This document shows, piece by piece, positions 54,789 to 64,000 of a DNA stretch of 64,000 nt. The stretch covers positions 2,542,001 through 2,606,000 of the forward strand of contig NZ_CP053482.1 in assembly GCF_016772315.1 (NCBI RefSeq), written 5' to 3'. This DNA comes from Thiothrix subterranea. GTDB taxonomy: Bacteria; Pseudomonadota; Gammaproteobacteria; Thiotrichales; Thiotrichaceae. A model generated the notes under the pieces. It was not told the DNA's origin, ran no database searches, and worked only from the letters and a program-made list of their open reading frames with translations. How positions within the stretch are numbered: the first letter of the stretch is position 1; each line of letters opens with the position of its first letter. Made by a program: the position numbers and the translations under genes.

Positions 54789-56012
54789 TTAAGCCGTGTA
54801 CAGCAAAAATGGCTCACGGGCGGCTTCCCATGCTTGTTCGTCGGGCAGGGTGAGTGCATCCAAATCTGCCGGGGTGGCTTGCGGGTCATCCACCCATTCG
54901 CGTAGCAAGGTGGAGCCGTTGATTACGTCAATCGCGAGTTTGCCGAATTCGTATTCGTAGGGGAAATCCCGCCACAGCGGATAATCAGGGTACAACTGGC
55001 GAATCGCTTTGAACGCCAACGCTTGCACGCGCCAAGGGCGGAACGCGGCGTGGTCGTAATGCGGCGCTTCGACGTGGATTTGCACCCCCGCACACAGTTT
55101 GCCCGCGTGTTTGTGGAAGGTGGGTTCAAACCAGCATTCACGCAAGCGACAGCCGTGCAGCCAGTGCGGGGCAAGGGTTTGCATGGTGTGAATAATGGCG
55201 CGAGCGTCAAGGTCGGGTGCGCCGAACAATTCCAGCGGGCGGGTCGTGCCGCGCCCTTCCGAGAGGGTGGTGCCTTCCAGCATCACCGTTCCGGCGTAGC
55301 AACGTGCCATGAATAGGTTGGGGGCGTTGGGGCTGGGGTTGATCCATTCTCGTTCACCCAGTGGCCAGCCGTAGCCGGGTGCTTGCTTGGGTTGCCAGCC
55401 TTCCATGCCGATTACGCGGTATTCGAGCGTGAGCTTGAGTTCGCGGATAAACCATAAACCCAACTCGCCCATCGTTAAGCCGTGACGCATCGGCATTGCG
55501 CCCGCGCCGACGAAGCTTTCCCAGCCCGTGCGCAAGGTTAAGCCTTCCACGGGGCGACCGGCAGGATTGGGGCGATCGAGTACCCACACGCTTTTGCCGT
55601 GTTGTTCGGCAGCTTCCAACACATAGCGCAGGGTGGTGATGAAGGTGTAAATGCGGCAACCCAAGTCCTGCAAATCCACCAGCAAGACGTCGAAGGTGTC
55701 GAGCATCGCGGGAGTAGGGCGGCGCACTTCCCCGTACAGGCTGAAAATCGGAATGCCGTGTTGCGGGTCGATCACATCTGGCGATTCCATCATATTGTCT
55801 TGTTTGTCGCCTTTAATGCCGTGTTGCGGGCCGAATGCGGCAGTGAGGTGAATGTCCGGCAACGCGGCGAGTGCATCCAGCGAATGGGTCAAGTCGGCGG
55901 TGACGGAGGCCGGGTGCGCGAGCAGGGCAACCCGTTTGCCGTGCAAGGGGGCGCGAAGGCTGGCATCGTTTAGAAAGCGGTCAAGACCAAATTGCATGTA
56001 CAAATCCGTCAT
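54789..56012 (-). CDS. DUF1343/NamZ-family exo-beta-N-acetylmuramidase-like protein
   Basis: 407 residues. Family motifs: VALLAHPASVTADLTHSLD, FGPQHGIKGDKQDNM, DVLLVDLQDLGCRIYTFITT, VWVLDRPNPAGRPVEG and EGRGTTRPLELFGAP. The DUF1343 family includes the exo-N-acetylmuramidase NamZ used in peptidoglycan turnover. No signal peptide is seen, suggesting a cytoplasmic recycling role. ATGs at 56012 and 55997 are both possible; either overlaps the upstream gene. Confidence 0.88.
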   Translation of the reverse strand: MTDLYMQFGLDRFLNDASLRAPLHGKRVALLAHPASVTADLTHSLDALAALPDIHLTAAFGPQHGIKGDKQDNMMESPDVIDPQHGIPIFSLYGEVRRPTPAMLDTFDVLLVDLQDLGCRIYTFITTLRYVLEAAEQHGKSVWVLDRPNPAGRPVEGLTLRTGWESFVGAGAMPMRHGLTMGELGLWFIRELKLTLEYRVIGMEGWQPKQAPGYGWPLGEREWINPSPNAPNLFMARCYAGTVMLEGTTLSEGRGTTRPLELFGAPDLDARAIIHTMQTLAPHWLHGCRLRECWFEPTFHKHAGKLCAGVQIHVEAPHYDHAAFRPWRVQALAFKAIRQLYPDYPLWRDFPYEYEFGKLAIDVINGSTLLREWVDDPQATPADLDALTLPDEQAWEAAREPFLLYTA

Positions 56013-56538
56013 TATGGTGGAAGTCCGGGCGTGTGGCGGGATGCTGCAATGCCCAGTAGGACTTTTCGCCGCTGGTGGTTTCCAGCACCGCTGTTATCCC
56101 CAATTGCCAAGGCTGTTGGGTGCAATTGTCGGGTAAATCAGCGCTGGCAAGCAAGGCTTCCAACACGAATTCATTGCCGCGTACTGCGGTACTGATCACG
56201 GGCGGCTGTTGCGCTTGCCATGCCAGCCGTTCTCGGTAAGCCCTGAATGCATACGCTGCCCATTGGCTCGAAGGCGAAAAGTTGAACTCATGATAACGGT
56301 TTTCACCCAACACGCGAATGAATGTTTCAAAGCAGGTGTGTTCCCACAGGCCATCGGTGGCGGTCGGGGCTTGCGGGCGGGGAATGTTGAGTGCGGCGAG
56401 TGTGCCGCTGAGGGTGTAACGCAGGTGCAAGCCGCCTTTGGTGGGTGTTATTTGCACCTGCAACGCATCGACGGCAGGGCAGGGGGTGCTGGGATGGCAA
56501 TGCAGGCTTAGCACGGTGGGCAACTCAGGCGAATGCAA
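55981..56538 (-). CDS. DOMON-like domain protein
   Basis: 185 residues from a TTG start that overlaps the end of the hemerythrin gene by 14 bases. Contains DGLWEHTCFETFIRVLGENR and YHEFNFSPSSQWAAYAFRAY, the pattern of small DOMON-like proteins, which may bind haem or sugars. No signal peptide. It is coupled by overlap to the genes on both sides. Function unknown. Confidence 0.78.
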   Translation of the reverse strand: MHSPELPTVLSLHCHPSTPCPAVDALQVQITPTKGGLHLRYTLSGTLAALNIPRPQAPTATDGLWEHTCFETFIRVLGENRYHEFNFSPSSQWAAYAFRAYRERLAWQAQQPPVISTAVRGNEFVLEALLASADLPDNCTQQPWQLGITAVLETTSGEKSYWALQHPATRPDFHHNDGFVHAIWS

Positions 56539-56959
56539 GCTCGCCGCCTTTGTCCTGATGCATTTTCAGGAAACGCGCGGTGATCATGTCCATCGTCGCA
56601 ATGTGTTGTTGTAACCAAGCGGGTAATTCGGTTTCGAGATAATGGCGCAAGGCGGGCAGGTCGCGGGTGGCTTTCCAGTGGTCGAACGCGCTGGTCATGG
56701 CGCTGAGGGCGAGGTCGTGTTCATCTTTGTGTACCGGGTAAGGGCGGAATTCGATGATCAACATATTGCGGTTTTCTTGCTCGAAATGCGTGGTGGTGTG
56801 CTGGAGCAGTGCGTCGAGGTGTGCGTCGATGCTGGCAATATCCGGCGTTGCCTGTGCCAGCAAGGTGTAAAGATTGTTGAGCATGACCCGCTCTTCTTCG
56901 TGGAGTTGGGTCATGGCGGGGATTTCCTGTGGCATGAAAGCGTTTTCAGCAATGTGCAT
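56525..56959 (-). CDS. Hemerythrin domain protein
   Basis: 144 residues from the ATG at 56959. The di-iron ligands of the four-helix bundle are visible: MTQLHEEERVM, THFEQENRNM, VHKDEHDLAL and AWLQQHIATMDM. Such proteins bind O2 or iron and often serve O2 sensing or storage in microaerophiles. First gene of a three-gene overlapping set with the DOMON-like and NamZ-like genes. Confidence 0.87.
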   Translation of the reverse strand: MHIAENAFMPQEIPAMTQLHEEERVMLNNLYTLLAQATPDIASIDAHLDALLQHTTTHFEQENRNMLIIEFRPYPVHKDEHDLALSAMTSAFDHWKATRDLPALRHYLETELPAWLQQHIATMDMITARFLKMHQDKGGELAFA

Positions 56960-57054
56960 GGTGAGGTTTTTCCTGATAAAGCGATGGACGCAAAGTGTGA
57001 TGTAGCGGGATGGGAATTTCAATTATCCTTAATTTGCCGATTGCGCTAATGTTA

Positions 57055-57109
57055 AAATCGCGGATTAACTACTTTGCAAATCGCGGAACTTTTATTGTCA
57101 AAATCGCGG
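57055..57109 (+). repeat. Three AAATCGCGG direct repeats at exact 23-base spacing
   Basis: Copies begin at 57055, 57078 and 57101, each followed by 14 unrelated bases. A TATAAA lies at 57121, 12 bases after the last copy, and the AAA/DUF4143 gene starts at 57152. A period near two helical turns puts all copies on one face of the DNA, as expected of an operator array. Confidence 0.7.
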
Positions 57110-57151
57110 GTGATCTATGGTATAAAGGCTAAAAGACTCAGGATACTCACT

Positions 57152-58411
57152 ATGCCCCAGTTTCAATATTCCCGCTGGCAACAACACATCATCAGTAAAG
57201 CGCTGCAATCCCGCCGTGTGCTGGTATTAGCTGGCTCGCGCCAATGTGGGAAAACCACGCTTGCCCGCGCGATTGCTACCGATGCAACGGTTTACCGCAC
57301 TCTGGACGACACCACATTGCTGGCAGCCGCGCTAAGCGACCCGCACGGTTTTGTCCGGCACGGCGATAATCTGATGATTATTGACGAGGTGCAAAAAGCC
57401 CCCGTGCTATTGCCAGCCATTAAGCAGGATGTGGATGTTCAGCAATTGCCGGGGCGCTTCCTGCTGACTGGCTCTGCCAATATCCAAGCATTACCCGGTG
57501 TTTCTGAATCACTGGCGGGGCGGATACGCAAAATCCGCTTACGTCCGCTGGCGCAGGGTGAAATCAAAGGTGTGCCAGCGCATTTTCTGCCTAACGCTTT
57601 TGCAGAAACCTTTCTGCCCAATAGCAGCTTGCAGGCAACTGGGGAATATTCGCTGAAAGATCGCTATATCCTGCTGGCATTGCGTGGTGGCTACCCGGAG
57701 GTGGTGCGCCAATCGGAGGAGCGCGAAGCGCGGCGCTGGCTGAACGATTACCTTGATGCTTTGCTAGACCGTGATTTGCAGGACATTATCAATATCCGGC
57801 GGCGTGACAGTATGGTATTGCTGGTAGAAGTCTTGGCAGCATGGTCGAGCAAATTCATGGATATTGCGGGCATTGGCACGGGGTTAGCACTGGCTCGCGC
57901 CACTATCCAAACGTACATCAATGCGCTGGAAGCCCTGTATTTGGTGGAACGGGTGCGCCCGTGGACAAAAACGGATTACGAGCGGGTTAGCAAACAAGAC
58001 AAACTGTTCATGACTGATACGGGCTTGATGGCGGCGGTATTACGCTGGCGTTTCGATAAGGTGCGGTTGGATGGTGAGAAAAACGGCAAGCTGCTTGAAA
58101 CGTTTGTTTTCACCCAACTGGCAGCACAACGGGATGCGCAAGAAGAAGACTATCAGCTTTACCATTACCGCGACCGCGAACAGCGCGAGGTCGATTTCAT
58201 TGTCGAAAACGAAGACGGCGATTTGTTGGGTATTGAGGTTAAGGCGGGGTCAGCCGTCAGCAAGGACAGTTTCAAACACTTGTATTGGTTTCGTGACCAT
58301 ATGGCGAAAAGTAAGCGGTTTGTTGGGGTGGTGGTGTATACGGGGGAACATGTTGTGCCGTTTGGGGCGGGGATGTGGGCAGTGCCGATTAGTGTGTTGT
58401 GGGGGGCGTAA
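57152..58411 (+). CDS. AAA ATPase with DUF4143 domain
   Basis: 419 residues from the ATG at 57152 (MPQFQYSRWQQHIISKALQS). Walker A VLAGSRQCGKTTLARAIA, Walker B LMIIDEVQKAPVLLP, sensor FLLTGSANIQALPGVSESLA, and a C-terminal DUF4143 part with a PD-(D/E)xK-like end (EVDFIVENEDGDLLGIEVKA). The family is common and mostly uncharacterised, with suggested defence or toxin-like roles. Its end overlaps convergent hipA by 23 bases. Confidence 0.88.
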   Translation: MPQFQYSRWQQHIISKALQSRRVLVLAGSRQCGKTTLARAIATDATVYRTLDDTTLLAAALSDPHGFVRHGDNLMIIDEVQKAPVLLPAIKQDVDVQQLPGRFLLTGSANIQALPGVSESLAGRIRKIRLRPLAQGEIKGVPAHFLPNAFAETFLPNSSLQATGEYSLKDRYILLALRGGYPEVVRQSEEREARRWLNDYLDALLDRDLQDIINIRRRDSMVLLVEVLAAWSSKFMDIAGIGTGLALARATIQTYINALEALYLVERVRPWTKTDYERVSKQDKLFMTDTGLMAAVLRWRFDKVRLDGEKNGKLLETFVFTQLAAQRDAQEEDYQLYHYRDREQREVDFIVENEDGDLLGIEVKAGSAVSKDSFKHLYWFRDHMAKSKRFVGVVVYTGEHVVPFGAGMWAVPISVLWGA

Positions 58412-59597
58412 TCAGCAACGCATACAAGCGTTCTGCAATCGGTGCAAACCCCGCATATTGCTGCTGCAAGCGTTCCAACAGCGGCAGGTTTTGCTGAATA
58501 GCTTGTTCCACGGCTGCATCACTCGCCTCAATTTGTTGCGTATCAAGCAGGCAATGGTGGCGGGCAAACGTGTGCAACACCTTGCGTTTAGGCCAGCGTT
58601 TCGAGCCGGTCAGGGTCAATGCCATCGTGTCGTGCGGCAAATACGGAACGGTGCTAACCAGATCAAATACCGGCGCGAGTGTGCGCGTCATCGCGGGTAT
58701 TTCACCCACACGAAAGTCTTGCAGCCGTGAATAAAGTACTCCAAGGTTTTTCAGATGCGCATCGCCATTTCTGATCCTGACATTGAGATAGGTGAGTTTG
58801 TACAGGTCATGTAATGCCTGTCGATGATGTTCCGCCGACACGAATTGGCGGATGGTATTGGCACAACTTTCCAGTGAACTGTCATATTTTTGCTTTGTGC
58901 CTTTGGCTTGAAGCACGCAAAAATCTTCAAAGCCCAAGGCTTCGCCGTTGCTGTCAATGTCGAAACGCTGACTGATCAGCAGCTTGGCGTTGTCGCTGAG
59001 GTAACACACCGGCACGGTCAACCCCGCGTCTTTGGCAATGCTCATGCACAGGTATTCGTTGCAGCCCAGATGCGGGTAATCCTCCCCCCAGCTTTTGACG
59101 ATGTAGTGTTCCAGCGGCAAAGTCAGATGCCCTTGCAGGTCGAGTAAGACTTTGGGTTGTACCCCAGCAACACCGGATTGTTGGGCGTAACGTTGCAATA
59201 ATTCACTGAATAGGTTGGCATCGGGGTTGTTCAGCAAGGCTTGCAGAGTTAAGGGCTGGTCAGTGGGATGGTGCAAGGGCTGGTCGGCGAGTGCGTAAGC
59301 CATGCGCCCGATTTGGTGTGTGCCGAGAATGGTGAGCAGGGTCAGGTCGTCGCTGCCGTATTGCTTGGCGGTCATGCGCTCCAAGGCTTCGCGCAATGTG
59401 CCTTCGGGCAGGTTCATCTGAAAAATGGGGTGCAGTTGTGTGTAGCTGTAGCTTTCGTGACGTAGTGGCATGGTCAGCGATAAGGCTTCGCGAGCATCGT
59501 GGCGGTAGCTGAAAACGTGGTGTTGCTGGTTGGCACTCAAGCGTCCGGTGAGTGCCGGTTGCGAACCGTGTCCGGTGTAAACGTCGACTTCAGCCAT
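58389..59597 (-). CDS. hipA: HipA-like serine/threonine kinase toxin
   Basis: 402 residues. Couple_hipA N-terminal domain (LSANQQHHVFSYRHDAREAL) and the kinase core: GVQPKVLLDLQG near residue 145, HYIVKSW, LGCNEYLCMSIAKDAGL, RFDIDSNGEALGFEDFC, and catalytic LNVRIRNGDAHLKNLGVLY (N-G-D-A-H-x-K-N). HipA kinases inactivate glutamyl-tRNA synthetase or other targets. Overlaps hipB by eight bases. Confidence 0.9.
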   Translation of the reverse strand: MAEVDVYTGHGSQPALTGRLSANQQHHVFSYRHDAREALSLTMPLRHESYSYTQLHPIFQMNLPEGTLREALERMTAKQYGSDDLTLLTILGTHQIGRMAYALADQPLHHPTDQPLTLQALLNNPDANLFSELLQRYAQQSGVAGVQPKVLLDLQGHLTLPLEHYIVKSWGEDYPHLGCNEYLCMSIAKDAGLTVPVCYLSDNAKLLISQRFDIDSNGEALGFEDFCVLQAKGTKQKYDSSLESCANTIRQFVSAEHHRQALHDLYKLTYLNVRIRNGDAHLKNLGVLYSRLQDFRVGEIPAMTRTLAPVFDLVSTVPYLPHDTMALTLTGSKRWPKRKVLHTFARHHCLLDTQQIEASDAAVEQAIQQNLPLLERLQQQYAGFAPIAERLYALLITPPTTH

Positions 59598-59847
59598 GTT
59601 GTTGTGCCTTTAAATCGTCGAGCGTGGGTAAGCCTACATCTTTGGTGGTGAGGGTTTTGCCCAGTACCATCAATACGCGCTCGACTTTGCGGATGCCAAG
59701 GTCGTTGAAATCGTTGCGTTCGAGTGCGCCGATGGTGGTGCGGTCGAGATGGCACAGGTCGGCAAGTTGTTGCTGGCTCCAGCCGCGTGCTTTGCGGGCG
59801 GAGCGGATGGTTTCACCGATGGCTGCTAACATGATGGTTATACTCAT
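59590..59847 (-). CDS. hipB: HipB-like helix-turn-helix antitoxin
   Basis: 85 residues if started at 59847; an ATG at 59832 is an alternative, and neither has a clear ribosome-binding site. The Xre-type helix-turn-helix is IRSARKARGWSQQQLADLCH followed by LDRTTIGALERNDFNDLGIR. It should repress its own operon and neutralise HipA. Confidence 0.86.
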   Translation of the reverse strand: MSITIMLAAIGETIRSARKARGWSQQQLADLCHLDRTTIGALERNDFNDLGIRKVERVLMVLGKTLTTKDVGLPTLDDLKAQQHG

Positions 59848-59900
59848 CAAAATAGGGATTTTTAGGATTATTGATGAATATTTACATCTTTTCAAGCATG

Positions 59901-60362
59901 TTAAGAACTTGGGCTGTAGCTGGCTTGATCTTCGTGAATCGTATTCCCCTGCAACGCATACGGGCTGATCAACCTCACGCCGGGAATACCTTTGAAATCA
60001 TCAACATTGGTAGTCAGGATGCTATAACCCTGCACCAACGCCGTCGCCGCAATTTGCAGGTCATGCACATTCAAATTACTACGCCGCTGTTGCCCCAAGG
60101 CTTGCGCATACAACTCAGCGTAGGTGCGTGCTACTTCGGTATCAAAATCCAGTACCGGAATGCTATTGAGGATGCTCTCGGCATAAGTATGCCGGTGCAT
60201 GTATTCCTCCGGGGTTTTGGCAAGCTTAACCCCAGCAAGCAGTTCTGATACCGTGATCGCAGCAATGAACACTGGCTCGGTTTGCAACACCGGGATTGCT
60301 CCCAGTTCCAGCCGTCCGTTTTCCGCGTCAATGAAAACATTGGTATCAATGATCAATCCCAT
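59901..60362 (-). CDS. vapC: PIN-domain toxin (VapC-like)
   Basis: 153 residues. PIN acidic positions: GLIIDTNVFIDAE, ITVSELLAG, NVHDLQIAATAL and ILTTNVDDF. Likely a sequence-specific RNase. The start overlaps the antitoxin stop by ten bases. It is unrelated in sequence to the PIN protein at 24185-24625. Confidence 0.88.
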   Translation of the reverse strand: MGLIIDTNVFIDAENGRLELGAIPVLQTEPVFIAAITVSELLAGVKLAKTPEEYMHRHTYAESILNSIPVLDFDTEVARTYAELYAQALGQQRRSNLNVHDLQIAATALVQGYSILTTNVDDFKGIPGVRLISPYALQGNTIHEDQASYSPSS

Positions 60363-60634
60363 GCTGATGTCGGCAACGTTGCCGCCTCACGGATGGTGCG
60401 CAGGTCTTGGCTGAATGCGCGTTTTTCTTCCTGACTGAGACTATGGCGTTTCAACAACCTGTCCAAGTCTGCCAAAGTTGCGCCATTGCTGATCACGGGG
60501 ACAAGCTGGGCAACGTCTTGATTGCCGCGTGTAATGATCAGGCGGGAGCGGGATACGCGCACCTGATCAATGGCGGAAGCGAGATTCCGCGCCAGTTCAG
60601 TGGCGGAAATCCGGGGGGTGAGCAGGTTTGCCAT
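60353..60634 (-). CDS. Phd/YefM-type antitoxin
   Basis: 93 residues. RISATELARNLASAIDQVRV and SRLIITRGNQDVAQLVPV are the Phd/YefM DNA-binding and dimer region; the acidic C-terminal half should wrap the PIN toxin. First gene of the pair, with its promoter in the AT-rich gap above 60634. Confidence 0.84.
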   Translation of the reverse strand: MANLLTPRISATELARNLASAIDQVRVSRSRLIITRGNQDVAQLVPVISNGATLADLDRLLKRHSLSQEEKRAFSQDLRTIREAATLPTSAWD

Positions 60635-60820
60635 TGTGTTACCTCAACTACTTATTATTTGTATTATACATAAAATATGTATTTTGACGAGTGGGAATAA
60701 TATTCGTGCTCACGCCACTATTCAGCGCACACCTACCCGTACTGGTGCAACCCCGCACCATTAAAGTGCTGACACTATTTACGAAAAACCCCAAAAAACC
60801 GCATTATTTCCCATGTGCGC

Positions 60821-60849
60821 TTGCAACATTGTCGACATTTATTGATAAT
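60821..60849 (+). promoter_or_regulatory. nqrA: Probable sigma-70 promoter of the nqr operon
   Basis: TTGCAA (60821-60826), 17 bases, GATAAT (60844-60849), 64 bases before the nqrA ATG. The rest of the 279-base gap from 60635 contains no gene I can support. Confidence 0.55.
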
Positions 60850-60913
60850 CCACCACTTCTAGCGTCTGCTTAGGGTGCGGGCGCATTTCCCCTCAAGAGC
60901 GTTGTTGCAGCAC

Positions 60914-62254
60914 ATGAAAATCACAAAAGGTCTGGATTTGCCCATTACGGGTAAGCCGGAACAAGCGGTTTATGCACACCCTGCCCCCCAGACGGTTGCC
61001 GTGTTGGGGCGTGACTTCCACGACTTGCGCCCTGCTTTGCAAGTTCAGGAAGGGGATCGGGTAAAACGTGGACAAGTTCTGTTCACTGACCGCAAGAGTC
61101 CGGGCGTTAATTTCACTTCACCGGGCGGCGGTGTCATCAAAGCGATCAACCGTGGCGCAAAACGGGTGTTGAACTCGGTCGTCATTCAGTTGGATGCGCA
61201 GGAAGAGGCGGTCAGTTTCCCCGCCTATTCCCCTGAGCAATTGTCGACACTGGATGCCGATACCATCCGCCAGCAATTGCTGGATTCCGGGCAGTGGATT
61301 GCGTTTCGTACCCGGCCTTACAGTAAAGTTCCTAAAGCGGACAGCATTCCCACCTCTATTTTCGTGACCGCGATTGATACCTACGCGATGGCAGCCGACC
61401 CCTTGATCGTGATTAACGAACAGGCAGAAGCGTTTCGCAGTGGCTTGCAAGTGATTGCCAAACTCGCGCCGCAAGTGTTTGTTAATCATGCGGAAGGGGC
61501 AACAATACCGCGTGTTGAAGCCAACCACATCCGTTACAACGGTTGGTCGGGGCCGCACCCGGCGGGTTTACCCGGTACGCACATCCATTTCCTTGATCCC
61601 GTCAGCGAACACAAAACCGTGTGGCACATCGGCTATCAGGATGTGATTGCGATTGGCAAGCTTTTCACCACCGGCACGCTGTACGTGGAACGCATTATTT
61701 CACTGGCAGGCCCAACGGTATTAAAGCCGCGCTTGCTGCGTACCCGTTTGGGCGCAAGCACCGATGACATTGTGGAAGGGCAACTCGATTGCCAGCAATG
61801 CCGCGTGATTGCCGGTTCATTGTTGGCGGGGTTCCGTGCAGCGGGTTGGAGCGCGTATCTGGGGCGTTACACCGTGCAAGTGGCGGTGATTGCCGAAGGG
61901 CAGCCGCGCTTGTTCCTGCATTGGTTGAACCCCTTGCTCAAGCAGTTTTCCATCCTCAATGTGTTTTTGCGCCCCGATGTGCGGCACGCCAGTTTTGCGA
62001 TGACGACCACGCAACACGGCAGTCACCGTGCGATGGTGCCGATTGGCAATTACGAGGAAATCATGCCGTTGGATATTTTGCCGACGCAATTGCTGCGTTC
62101 CTTGCTGGTACGCGACACGGTAATGGCGCAACAGCTCGGCGCGTTGGAACTCGATGAAGATGACCTCGCCCTGTGTACTTTCGTGTGTCACAGCAAATAC
62201 GAATACGGCCCCGCGTTACGCGACTGCCTGCGAATGCTGGAAAAGGGGGAATAA
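60914..62254 (+). CDS. nqrA: Na+-translocating NADH:quinone reductase subunit A
   Basis: 446 residues from the ATG at 60914 ([20 protein letters not shown]). NqrA motifs: [36 protein letters not shown], and the C-terminal [19 protein letters not shown]. NqrA is the cytoplasmic quinone-binding subunit of the six-subunit pump that couples NADH oxidation to Na+ export. The Na+ gradient would serve bicarbonate symport and any Na+-linked Mrp-type complex. Confidence 0.96.
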   Translation: MKITKGLDLPITGKPEQAVYAHPAPQTVAVLGRDFHDLRPALQVQEGDRVKRGQVLFTDRKSPGVNFTSPGGGVIKAINRGAKRVLNSVVIQLDAQEEAVSFPAYSPEQLSTLDADTIRQQLLDSGQWIAFRTRPYSKVPKADSIPTSIFVTAIDTYAMAADPLIVINEQAEAFRSGLQVIAKLAPQVFVNHAEGATIPRVEANHIRYNGWSGPHPAGLPGTHIHFLDPVSEHKTVWHIGYQDVIAIGKLFTTGTLYVERIISLAGPTVLKPRLLRTRLGASTDDIVEGQLDCQQCRVIAGSLLAGFRAAGWSAYLGRYTVQVAVIAEGQPRLFLHWLNPLLKQFSILNVFLRPDVRHASFAMTTTQHGSHRAMVPIGNYEEIMPLDILPTQLLRSLLVRDTVMAQQLGALELDEDDLALCTFVCHSKYEYGPALRDCLRMLEKGE

Positions 62255-62257
62255 GCG

Positions 62258-63478
62258 ATGACGGATAAATTACGCCGCCTGCTCGACAAGGTTGAGCCGA
62301 AATTCACTAAAGGCGGTAAATATCACAAGTATTACGGCCTGTTTGAAATGGTCGATACCCTGCTGTACAGCCCGCCGAACCGCACCATCGGCGCACCGCA
62401 TGTGCGCGACGCGCTCGATCTGAAACGGGTAATGGGCTATGTGTGGCTGGCAACCTTCCCCGTGATGTTCATGGCGTGTTTCAACACCGGCTATCAGGCG
62501 AATCTGGCGATGCAGTCCATGGGGCTGGAACACGCGGAAGGCTGGCGCGGCACGCTCATGGACATGATTGGCTACGACCCGAAAAGCTTTTTCGATAACT
62601 TTTTCCACGGCCTACTGTATTTCCTGCCCGTTTACATGACCACGTTTATCGTGGGCGGGATTGCGGAAGTGGTGTTCGCGCTGGTGCGTGGGCATGAAGT
62701 CAACGAAGGTTTCTTTGTCACTTCTATCCTGTATTCACTGGTAATGCCACCGGATATTCCGTTGTGGATGGTGGGCTTGGGCATTTTGTTCGGAGTCATT
62801 ATTGGCAAGGAAGTGTTCGGCGGTACGGGTAAAAACTTTATCAACCCGGCACTGGCGGGGCGGGCGTTCCTGTTCTTTGCGTACCCCGCGTTTATGTCCG
62901 GCGATGCGGTGTGGGTAGCGGTTGACGGTTATTCCGGTGCAACCACGCTGTCTGCGGCAGCGGCTGGCGGAATGCAGGCAGTAACAGTGAGCTGGTGGGA
63001 TGCCTTTATCGGGCTGGAACCCGGTTCCTTGGGCGAAACCTCAACGCTGGCAATCCTGATTGGCGGGGCGTTTTTGTTGTTCACCAAGATTGCGAGTTGG
63101 CGCATTGTGTCGGGCGTGATGTTCGGCATGGTCATGATGACGATTTTGCTGAATACCATTGGTAGCGATACCAACCCAATGTTTGCCATGCCTTGGTGGT
63201 GGCATTTGGTCACGGGTGGCTTTGCGTTCGGGATGATCTTTATGGCGACTGATCCGGTGACAGCGGCGCATACCGACACCGGACGTTGGTGGTATGGCGT
63301 GCTGATTGGGGTAATGGTCATCCTGATTCGCGTGGTGAATCCGGCGTTCCCCGAAGGCATGATGCTGGCGATTTTGTTTGCGAATATGTTCGCGCCACTG
63401 ATGGATTACGGGGTGATGAAAGCCAATATCAAACGCCGCCTGAAGCGTCAAGCAGCCAATGCGGGAGCGAAATCATGA
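62258..63478 (+). CDS. nqrB: Na+-translocating NADH:quinone reductase subunit B
   Basis: 406 residues, about ten membrane helices. The flavinylation site for covalent FMN is [13 protein letters not shown], where the Thr in the S-G-A-T pattern near residue 230 carries the flavin. [20 protein letters not shown] is also typical. It lies three bases after nqrA and overlaps nqrC by ATGA. Confidence 0.96.
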   Translation: MTDKLRRLLDKVEPKFTKGGKYHKYYGLFEMVDTLLYSPPNRTIGAPHVRDALDLKRVMGYVWLATFPVMFMACFNTGYQANLAMQSMGLEHAEGWRGTLMDMIGYDPKSFFDNFFHGLLYFLPVYMTTFIVGGIAEVVFALVRGHEVNEGFFVTSILYSLVMPPDIPLWMVGLGILFGVIIGKEVFGGTGKNFINPALAGRAFLFFAYPAFMSGDAVWVAVDGYSGATTLSAAAAGGMQAVTVSWWDAFIGLEPGSLGETSTLAILIGGAFLLFTKIASWRIVSGVMFGMVMMTILLNTIGSDTNPMFAMPWWWHLVTGGFAFGMIFMATDPVTAAHTDTGRWWYGVLIGVMVILIRVVNPAFPEGMMLAILFANMFAPLMDYGVMKANIKRRLKRQAANAGAKS

Positions 63479-64000
63479 AACTCGTGCGTCAATTTTTAGA
63501 CTTACCCAATGACAGCAAAGTGAAAACCTACGGGGTAGCGTTGCTGTTGTGTCTGGTGTGTTCGGTCGCCGTTTCTGCTGCTGCCGTGGCCTTAAAGCCG
63601 GTGCAGGACGAAAACAAATTGCTGGACAAGAAAAAGAACATTCTGCAAATCGCTGGTTTAGCCAAACCGGGGCAGTCGGTGGAGGAAGCCTTCAAACAGG
63701 TGGAAGCCAAAGTGGTCGACCTGCAAACCGGCGCATACGTGGAGGGGATTGATGCCAACACCTTTGATGCGCGTGCGGCCTCCGTCGACCCCAAACAAAA
63801 CCTAGTGCTGACGAAGGAGCAAGACATTGCATCCATCAAACGCCGAGCCAAATATGCCACCGTTTATTTGGTGAAAGATACGCAGGGTCAGGTGCAGAAA
63901 ATTATCCTGCCGATCTACGGCTACGGTTTGTGGTCAACCCTGTACGGTTTCGTTGCGTTGCAAGGCGATGCCAATACCGTAGTCGGTTTGGGTTTCTATG
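63475..64000 (+). CDS. nqrC: Na+-translocating NADH:quinone reductase subunit C (3' end beyond window)
   Basis: 175 residues visible. One N-terminal membrane helix ([20 protein letters not shown]) and the periplasmic part with [16 protein letters not shown]. The covalent FMN site (S-G-A-T) lies beyond the window. Overlaps nqrB; the order A-B-C is standard. Confidence 0.94.
   Translation, partial: MKLVRQFLDLPNDSKVKTYGVALLLCLVCSVAVSAAAVALKPVQDENKLLDKKKNILQIAGLAKPGQSVEEAFKQVEAKVVDLQTGAYVEGIDANTFDARAASVDPKQNLVLTKEQDIASIKRRAKYATVYLVKDTQGQVQKIILPIYGYGLWSTLYGFVALQGDANTVVGLGFY

Overview
The window looks like chromosome of a sulfur-oxidising, chemolithoautotrophic gammaproteobacterium, probably of the Thiothrix/Thiotrichales type. 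The grounds are a form IA RuBisCO with a complete alpha-carboxysome gene set, a SulP transporter, NADH-driven Na+ pumping (Nqr), remnants of a group 3b [NiFe] hydrogenase and a glutathione/hybrid-peroxiredoxin pair. The genus is an inference from gene content; there is no rRNA in the window.

Layout. (1) 0-6 kb: cysQ, nudE and yrfG housekeeping genes, with a NotI-like type II restriction-modification pair lodged between cysQ and nudE; its methyltransferase has conserved motif IX out of frame. (2) 5.9-9.7 kb: a ruined hydrogenase locus. The beta and gamma electron-transfer subunits are intact, the large subunit is a short fragment, and the maturation protease is split by a TnpB (IS200/IS605-type) element whose ends can be placed to the base. 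(3) 9.9-23.8 kb: a histidine kinase, then the carboxysome operon on the minus strand: cbbL, cbbS, csoS2, csoSCA, csoS4A, csoS4B, two csoS1 genes, an acRAF-like gene, two unusual small genes, cbbO and sulP. (4) 23.9-32.9 kb: a defence island with VapBC-like toxin-antitoxin genes and a type III-like Mod/Res system carrying an AAA ATPase/DUF4276 pair inside it. (5) 32.9-43.9 kb: tsaC, a small membrane protein, cbbR, csoS1D, an unknown gene, an LCIB-family carbonic-anhydrase-like gene, then an eight-gene Mrp/Mbh-type ion-translocating membrane complex. (6) 44-56.9 kb: a hybrid sensor kinase, a P-type ATPase-like protein with its key catalytic motifs changed and a DUF2333 domain fused to it, hyPrx5 and gor, an EamA transporter, cell-wall enzymes and a hemerythrin. 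(7) 57-60.7 kb: AAA/DUF4143, HipBA and Phd/PIN genes. (8) 60.9-64 kb: start of the nqr operon.

How it fits together. Regions 3 and 5 look like one CO2-concentrating and fixation programme under CbbR. The cbbL promoter and the promoter of the 78-residue membrane protein next to cbbR share a 16-base operator at exactly the same distance from an identical -10 element. The LCIB-like protein (beta-carbonic-anhydrase fold family) encoded just before a NuoL/Mrp-type complex recalls the pairing of a carbonic-anhydrase-like protein with a proton- or sodium-conducting subunit in the DAB and NDH-1 CO2-uptake systems. That combination is the leading candidate for an undescribed system here. The second is the P-type pseudo-ATPase fused to DUF2333.
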